The notes under the pieces were generated by a model. It searched no databases, was not told the origin of the DNA, and saw only the letters and a program-made list of their open reading frames with translations. 64,000 nucleotides of DNA, taken from NCBI GenBank assembly GCA_036346255.1, contig CM070632.1:46884896-46948895 (forward strand), in the 5' to 3' direction. Within the stretch, counting starts at the first letter, position 1; every line of letters begins with the position of its first letter. Position numbers and translations under genes: made by a program. Of the stretch, positions 57,091 to 64,000 are shown one piece after another. The DNA is from Ampelocalamus luodianensis. Taxonomy: Eukaryota > Streptophyta > Magnoliopsida > Poales > Poaceae.

Positions 57091-58565
57091 AGCTTACTAG
57101 TGCACCTCTGCCCACTCAACAGACTCAACGATCTCCGTACCCCCTCCGATCCGACACGCGCTCTCCGGACCGGCTAACGTATTCCACAGGATATGCTCGA
57201 CGCAAAACATCCAGGCGCACGGACGCAGACGCAGCAAGCAGTAGTGGCTCAGACGACTGAGCCATATTGTATCCCATGTTATACGATTTTGTTTTGGTAT
57301 ATTTGTATTTATATTTTGTTTTGCTACATTTGTATGTATATTTTGTATATTATGTGTGTATTGTTGCGCCATATTGTATATCGATATTTTCAATGGAGTT
57401 GCAATGTAGCTTTTTATAGATAAAATTGACGACATTTCGAAATGGTTACAAGTATTACATGGTACATGTACGGGTTTGTAGCACTCGGGACGAAGGAGGA
57501 TGCAAACTAATGCGATAGAGAATTTTGACCGGAAATTATGCACTACCTTAAATAATTCAAAACTACCCTCTCCCAAAACCTCCATCGCCCCCTCCCCCCA
57601 CCTCACGACCACGGTGTGGTACCCTCATCTGCCGCACGGTCGCGGTGCGGATAGAATACGTGTCATCCCTCTGTTCATCCCATGCGGTGACCGTGGGGCA
57701 TAGACATCATTTTTGCAAATACAGAAGGAAGCTCGCCAATTTCTCTAAAATATCTTGTCAATACGGCCAAAAACTCTAGATTAGGGCACCTAGACACATT
57801 GGATTCCCCTAGTGAATAAAAATCTTATCTTTTCCATGTATACTAGAGGCCAGATAATAGTTGACATCCAAAGATAAGTATATACACCTCCATCTTTTCG
57901 CCTACATTCAAATTTTTACTAAAAATACATACATACATCAAGACACATGGAGATTTGGACAAGTGGCACTTCCCGCGTCAACGCACCACCACACACACTA
58001 TATATACCTCCATCTATGAACTCCAACATATCCCGAAATATTCATACCATGTCCACTTACCTGTGCCACTCGAGATATCTCTCTCTCTGCCATGATGCAT
58101 AGCACTGCTGCAACACTCGTGCTCTTCTTCTTCTTTTTTAAACGACTTGTGCTCTGGTTCTTGGCACTTGAAGACAAAGCCCTCTCATCCTGCCTTCTCT
58201 CCAATTGATGGCGTCCAAATTGCACAACGAAAACTAACCAAATCAAGAAATCGCCTCTAGCGCAATGGATTCCTACCAGATCCACCCAAATCGATGCAAC
58301 ACGATGGCAATAGGAAAAGAAATCTAGAGAGAAATCCGTGGAGAGACAGATCAAGATCCTACATCTCCAAGCTACACGAGGCCGGTGCGCCATTATCTCT
58401 CTAGTGACTTCTCAATCCAAAACCTCCGTTCGCCTCCCTATGTATCCCGCCTGTCCCCGTGTGCGTCGGCAAGCGCTTCTTCTTTTGAAACGACTTGTCG
58501 TGCGCTTGAAGGCACCGGCAAGATCTCCGTGAGCCATCCTATGTGCATAAAGCTCGTGGCGATCC
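57091..58565. other. Transposon flank and intergenic
   Basis: 57270-57360 has repeated TTTTGTTTTG/TGTATATTTTG units. 57595-57700 is rich in CGGTCGCGGTGCGG-type motifs seen in mobile-domain transposons. 57930-58565 does not match the missing N-terminal 95 residues of the oxidase pseudogene. Confidence 0.35.
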
Positions 58566-59867
58566 GTGTGTGCGATCCGTGTGCGTAGCGGCGGCCACAG
58601 CTTCGAGGGCCTGTCATACACGACAGAGAATCGCGTCCCCTTTCTGGTGATTGACCTTATGAACCTTAACCGAGTCCGAATCGACTCAGGCTCGGACACT
58701 GCTTGGGTTCAATCAGGTGCAACTCTAGGCGAGTTGTACTATGCAATTGGGCAGGCAAACCGGTCGTTGGCGTTCCCGGCCGGGACGTGCTCGACGGTCG
58801 GCGTAGGGGGGCATTTCGCCGGCGGTGGGTTCGGGTTACTGATGAGGAAATTTGCACTTGCTGCTGACAACGTGCTGGATGCAGTCCTGATTGATCCTAA
58901 TGGTAAGGCCTTAACGTGCGACAATGGATGACGATGTGTTTTGGGCCATCCGAGGCGGCGGCGGAGGGAGCTGGGGTGCGGTGTATGCCTGGAAGCTCCG
59001 GCTCGTCCCGGTTCCTCGCGACATCACCGTTTTCACCTTGGATCGAATTGGTCCGGCGGAACTCATCGCCGAGCTGATGCACAAGTGGCAGTATGTTGGG
59101 CCCAATCCGCCTGACGAATTCTACCTCTCAATATACATTCCGATAGGGTCCTCAGACGGTAACATGTCCATGACCTTCACTGGCCAGGTGTTAGGACCTA
59201 GACAACTTGCCATGTCCGTGCTGAATCAAAGCTTCCCTGAGTTGGGCCTCACTCACTCTGACCTATCTGAGACGAGCTGGGTCGAGTCAGCAGTGAAGTT
59301 CGCAGAGCTCAAATCAGTCGCTGGCCTCACAGCCAGGCGACCTGCGATACAAGAACACTGGAAGAACCAGTCTGACTATGTGCGGGCACCAATCCCGAAG
59401 CAAGAAGCAATCAAGATCGTCCGATACCTATCGGCCGGGCCTCCGGGTCTCGTCCAACTAGACCCCTATGGCGGCGCCATGGCTCGGATAGGTAGCACCG
59501 AGACGCCATTCCCGCACCATGCGGGGAACTGGTACATCATCTAGTATGGTGTCTCTTGGAAGGCGTCAGATGCCAACCGTGCAGGCGAGTACACTGGATG
59601 GCTGCGATCATTCTACGCATATATGACCCCCTACGTGTCGAAAGATCCACGGGCCACATATGTGAACTTCGTGGACCTCGACATGGGCACCAACGGCTGG
59701 AAGAGCGCTGCTGGTGGATCGTCGAATAGCTCGTGAATCGTGCAAGATCATGGGGCGAGCGCTATTTCTCGAAGAACTTCGACCGATTGGTTCATGCCAA
59801 GACTAAGATCGATCCGGGAAATGTGTTCAACAATGCACAGAGCATTCCTCCTTCAGAAATATTATAG
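58566..59867 (+). pseudogene. FAD oxidase pseudogene, N-terminally truncated
   Basis: Covers the oxidase from VRSGGHSFEGLSYTT (flavin His) to the end AQSIPPSEIL. The flavin Cys is kept in FPAGTCSTVGVGGH, as is LDPYGGAMARIGS. The signal peptide and first ~95 residues are absent. Defects: a frameshift near 58915, TAG at 59542-59544 where homologues have Gln, and a frameshift near 59730 after GGSSNSS. In the good stretches it is diverged from the intact gene at 50625 (SFEG for SYEG, LMRKFALAADNVLD for LSRKYGLAGDNVID), so the paralogues are old. Otherwise it is a full-length domain. Confidence 0.9.
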
Positions 59868-60042
59868 GGAGTAGTGAATGAATAGTATTGTTTGGGGGGA
59901 AGAATCCATTTGTTCTCCGAAATGCAAACTGTGTGTATGATTGACAATGCTACCTGATACCTGATGGGGAGCAAATGGAGCCTATCACTGAGATTTGCTT
60001 CCTGTGTCAGTTTAAAGAGTACTTCGGCGAAGATGAGAACCC
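59868..60042. other. Short intergenic stretch
   Basis: Between the oxidase pseudogene and the reverse LTR sequence; nothing recognised. Confidence 0.4.
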
Positions 60043-62400
60043 AATGTCGGATCCGGATTTCGTAATCCAGAATTCTCTGTGAAAAAACTGCGCTATTCCC
60101 TGGATCAGTAGATAGCGCTCACAGGATACATTGCTGAATCATTTCATACATCGCGTAGACCAAACCATTCATTAATACAAGCATCAGAGTTTAAATAGAC
60201 CACGTCGGGTCAAGTTTACAATAGGGCCGATCAAGCCAAATGAGTTCATTACAAAACATCGAGTACGATAGCGGAAGCGAAAGGGTAGAGCAAGTCCCTC
60301 CACAGGCAAGCGACTGGGGTACCATGTGTACGACCGATATTAGCCAAGGGCTTGGATAATATAGGATGTACACGAGTACCAACGGAGCCAACTAGACTGT
60401 GGCGAGACCTAGACTACAGGAACTATACTACTCCTCTTCATTTCGTTGCTCCTCGGCGTCCAGGTCCTCGTAGTAGGCGTAGTCGTCATGATCTGCGGGT
60501 TCTGAGGGTTGGGGGAAAGAGAGAGGGTGAGCACAACTTCCGTGCTCGCGAGCCAACACACAGTATGCAGTAATATACATGCAAGGTTGAACAAGGATGG
60601 CTCGGGTTCTTTTATTTGCGCAAAGCAATATTTTAAATACCAATAATAGAAAGTTCTATCACTTAGCATTTTAATCAAATTGTATTTTGTTAAAGAAATT
60701 ATTTATGCAATATTTATAACAGCGGAGGTTACCTCCACCTCATGCTTATTTTTTATGGTGGTTACTTCCACCTATTACCATCAGCAGGTACGTCCACCGG
60801 GGAAAACCAAAAGCGTGGTCTGTGACCCATCACATTTTATCCCGCCCACAAAGGTTTTACAAACAGAACTAACTCTTGTAAGTTCCCATGTCCGCCCATG
60901 ACCGTGGGCACGGCTATTCGAACAATTTATTACACTCTGCAGAGGTTGTACACTTTACCCACAAGAGACAATCATCTTGACATATACACACGTTTCCGTA
61001 GACATGTGAGTCAAGGGGAGATCATCACAAGGCTTTTACAATGCATCCCCCAGTATTTGTCACACCCGCTAAGGTTTCACCTGAGAAGGGTTACGCTCAC
61101 ATAGACCCGTCAACCCTTACCCAGACCCCCTCTTGCGCCACACGACTTACGCTCACATAGACCCGTAAGTCGTACACCTCAACCCATAACAACAAAGGCT
61201 TATGGCGTAGCGGGTCATCTGCCTGGTGCAACTCATACTAACGGATACAAATTATTCAGCCAGGTCGACACCATTATAGACATGTGGTTGTACTGTTTTA
61301 CATTGGGATTTCATCACAGGATTAAGTCCTTAGGGACCATCTGGGCGGTTCATACCACATACCATCCACAACAAACATTCCTTGGGTTGCATTAGCACCC
61401 ACCAACATACCATCCATCATACCATCCGCCCAGATGTGATAAGCAAATTTTTAGGGTTTTTGAGAGGTAGGAAAATACATCAACACAACCATATCAGTCA
61501 TTTACATTCAATGACTGCCCAAAAACCATGTTCATTTTTAAAAGATGATGAATGGGGTAGATAATACCCCGATACTTAAGCAAAGCTAGCATGGCGCTTA
61601 AGTATAGCCTAAACTAGTATAGTTACCATATAATTACTAGGGTGACAATGGCATGAGGTAATTCAATTATCAAGGGATGGTGTAGTAATATATCAACATC
61701 AAATGGGCATTTAACTACCTTAGGATATTCAACATGCATTTGCATAAGGAAAGTAAAGCATGCAATTTGATAATTTAAAAGAACATAATTTGCATAAAAT
61801 GTAGGTTCAATATGATCAAAGTGTTGACTCGCCTGGGTCTAGGGCTAGGTGATCTTGATACTCTTGAGCTTGATCGAAGTGGGGGTCTCTGGCTTCTCCG
61901 AACTTTACGCGAACGATCGTACCGGAAAAGAAACACGCGAGCAAACAAATTAAATAAATAACAAAACTCATCAAATGAACTCCAAAATAAACCAAACTAG
62001 CACCAAAAGAAAGGGCTTGATTTTAGAAATTTTTAGAAACAAATTTCAAAATTTTTGGAGTTGAAATGAGGGAGAAATAAACATTCAAAGTCTTGCTTTT
62101 GAAAATAAAAAAAAAAGAAAGGAAAAACAAAAAAAGAAAAAGAAAAACAGAAAGTAGCCCACGTCGGCTTTTTGCCCACCAAGGCAGCGTGCCTGCATGT
62201 GTACATGTGCTGAGCCAACGCCGAAAAAGAAAAGAGGCGAGGGGGTCTCGCCGACGCCAAGCGAGAGGGGAAGAAGCTAGAGGCAGAGGAGGAGGGATCG
62301 GGCGGCGCGCGCGGAAGAAGGAAACGGAGGCGCGGCGGCGGCGGCGGCGCGTTCTTCCCTTAGTGCAACCTTTCTTTCCTTTCCTAAGTCTTTGGAAAAT
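60043..62400 (-). mobile_element. Gypsy LTR sequence in reverse orientation, incomplete
   Basis: The left edge TGTCGGATCCGG is the complement of an LTR end (GGATCCGACA), comparable to GGTCCCGACA of the solo LTR at 34277. Read on the minus strand, GGGTAAAGTGTACAACCTCTG and TTCGAATAG near 60920-60970 match GGGTAAAGTGTACAACTTCTG and ATTCGAATAG near 36838-36890, in the same order. So this is a relative of that LTR in the opposite direction. Its other end (TGTAAC...) is not found before the gag-like sequence at 62403, so it is truncated or overwritten. The GC-rich region 62160-62360 would be the promoter side. Confidence 0.6.
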
Positions 62401-62402
62401 TC

Positions 62403-63900
62403 AGCGGATGGTGAACACCGCCTGCGAAATGGCGGCATCGGTGGTCGAACAAGCGGAAATACCGACCATCGGGAGCGGCATGTTCGACAACCTCCCCCCA
62501 CCACGGCGGGACGGATTGGCAGCGGATGATGGCCAATCAAACTCACCTTATTGAATTGTTGGCTCGATCGCTCAACAACGCTCGGAACAACGAACGCGGC
62601 GGCTACGCGCCGTCGAGCCGGCACACCTTTCTCGTGGTGACCATGTCGGAGTTCATGCCTCCGACATTCTCCAAGAAGACCGAAGCCGATGGATGCCGAC
62701 GATTGGCTTCGTACATCGGAAAGAAATCGACATCGCAATGCACGAAATTAAAACCACGACAAATTAAAGAACGTTCTTGAACACGATCATGAATACTTGA
62801 ATAGTCATGAATCCCAAAGAAAACATCCATATGCATCTAGGATCATGCCACTTTTCTCTGCGTATCGTCCTCAGAGCATTCTCCCGATGGATCGGCGATT
62901 GGCCGTGCCATCGCGGACATCGTATCGTCCTCAGACATTCTCCGGCGGCACCGGCCGATGGATCTTGGCGATTGGCCGTGCCATCGGAAAAGCGGACATC
63001 GCGCAATGCACGATCGCGAGAGGTCTGTTCGCAACTCATCGACGGACGGACCGCAAGAATGGTGGGACAATTTCGCATCTCACACAACGCCGGGCCATCT
63101 CGTGGGGCGAGTTCGTCGAGCCTTCCGTCATGCACACATTCTGCCGGCGGATGACATTGAAGAAGAAGGAGTTCCATGCCCTTCGCCAAGGCAATCGCTT
63201 CGGTGGCGAGTATCTCCACCGCTTCAACGGTTGGCTCGCTATGCCGGTGATGTGGCGAGATGAAGAACGGCAAGAAAGGTTCTGGAGGACTCAGCGGCGA
63301 TATCTCTGTCCAACTCATCTCCCGAACTTCACCGACTTCCAGCGGTTGGTGGACAAGGCGTCGCGCGGAGGCCAAGCATCACAAGATGGAGAACCGCATA
63401 GCGGAGGATGGCGCCCGAGTTCAGCGGAGGAGGCTTTCCCAAGCCTCGTTTCATTCGACCACGACCACGCGGCGTGGAAGTTCGATCTTCCACATCCAGG
63501 CCGGTGCGAATCGGCGCCCCAACACCTCCAACTTCCATGGCGCATCAGCGGAGGACAATTTCGAAGAAGAGCTCCGCCCCTCATTGCGAGGTGACACATT
63601 TCCCGCTGCAATGAAACAGGCCACTATGCCAACGAGATGCCCCAAGAAGCGGCGGCGTGGTGCCTTCAAACGGCACCAGAGTCACGGCCACTTGGCGTCT
63701 GCAAAGCCGTCGGTCGGATTCATCAAGGGCGTGTGAACCACGTCACGGTAGGAAGCCCGAGCGGCACGGATGTTGTGCTTGGTATGTTTCTTGTCAATTC
63801 AATACCGGCTTGATACTATTTGATTCGGAGCTTCGCATTCTTTCGTGTCAAATAAATTTGTGGGCAAAAATGGGTTACCAATATCTTCCTTAGCAAATCC
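62403..63900 (+). pseudogene. Gypsy gag-protease, heavily decayed, runs toward window end
   Basis: Several plus frames together read as a gypsy gag: THLIELLARSLNNARNNERG (62540), PPTFSKKTEADG (62661), then GPQEWWDNFASHTTPGHLVG (63045), MTLKKKEFHALRQGNRFGGE (63151), GDISVQLISRTSP (63296) and AEAKHHKMENR (63371). The zinc knuckle CNETGHYANE (63613) is broken by an extra base before the last Cys. A protease-like LFDSE near 63817 shows DSG with one base lost. Parts of the segment are repeated (62688-63010). The domain order is right for a plus-strand element, opposite to the LTR sequence on its left, so it is a different insertion. Confidence 0.75.
62862..63010. repeat. Duplicated gag segment
   Basis: CGTATCGTCCTCAG...CATTCTCC...GATGGATC...GGCGATTGGCCGTGCCATCG is present twice (62862 and 62921). 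A third, more diverged relative (GATGGATGCCGACGATTGGC) is at 62688. This is a tandem rearrangement within the gag remnant. Confidence 0.75.
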
Positions 63901-64000
63901 ATGATAATCCATTCCCGAGCTCGAAAATGAGAACTAGTTCTTTATGTCAGAACCTCACCCTTGAAATATCAGAGTAACCTTCCTAGCGGACTTGATAGTC
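63901..64000. other. Window end, probable continuation of the gypsy remnant
   Basis: No readable motif in the last 100 bases. The element presumably continues beyond the window. Confidence 0.3.

Overview
The window is a grass nuclear genome segment and most closely resembles rice (Oryza). The support is the mix of short MITEs with TTA/TAA or 8-bp target duplications, a CACTA element with CACTACTACAGAAAAGG ends, a LINE, Ty3/gypsy and Ty1/copia LTR sequences, GC-rich 5' gene ends, and GT-AG introns. The species is inferred from style; no database was searched. Only two protein genes look intact: a nine-exon mitochondrial stomatin-like protein gene (26014-31318, minus strand) and a single-exon berberine-bridge-enzyme-like FAD oxidase (50625-52349, plus strand). 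A small two-exon candidate gene (ORF 24270-24455) is possible.

Layout. 1-6.9 kb: a broken SAR1 GTPase fragment, a SINE with target duplications, a 178-bp higher-order tandem repeat and a long foldback element. 6.9-22.7 kb: a decayed LINE. Its ORF1 is split by a hAT-type insertion (14200-17880), which itself holds a PIF/Harbinger-type element (14435-16668). Upstream lies a CACTA element (from 7245) with subterminal repeats, large inverted repeats and a decayed ORF. 22.9-24.8 kb: a MITE inserted in a MITE of the same family, the small candidate gene, and hairpins. 25.7-31.4 kb: the stomatin-like gene. 32-44 kb: gene debris, MITEs and two solo LTRs with perfect 5-bp target duplications (34277-37565 and 42174-44184). 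44.4-49.8 kb: a Ty3/gypsy chromovirus with both LTRs. 50.6-59.9 kb: an oxidase cluster with one intact gene and three pseudogene pieces, interrupted by a plant-mobile-domain gene split onto opposite strands. 60-64 kb: LTR sequence in reverse orientation, then a decayed gypsy gag-protease running off the window.

The two intact genes have no visible functional link. The oxidase and its pseudogenes form a tandem family broken up by transposon activity. I found no convincing previously undescribed system. The most unusual points are the stomatin-like gene lacking the expected block after its ESEG motif, the LINE reading frame that is restored exactly when the hAT insertion is skipped, the unassigned decayed ORF inside the CACTA element, and the inverted mobile-domain gene.
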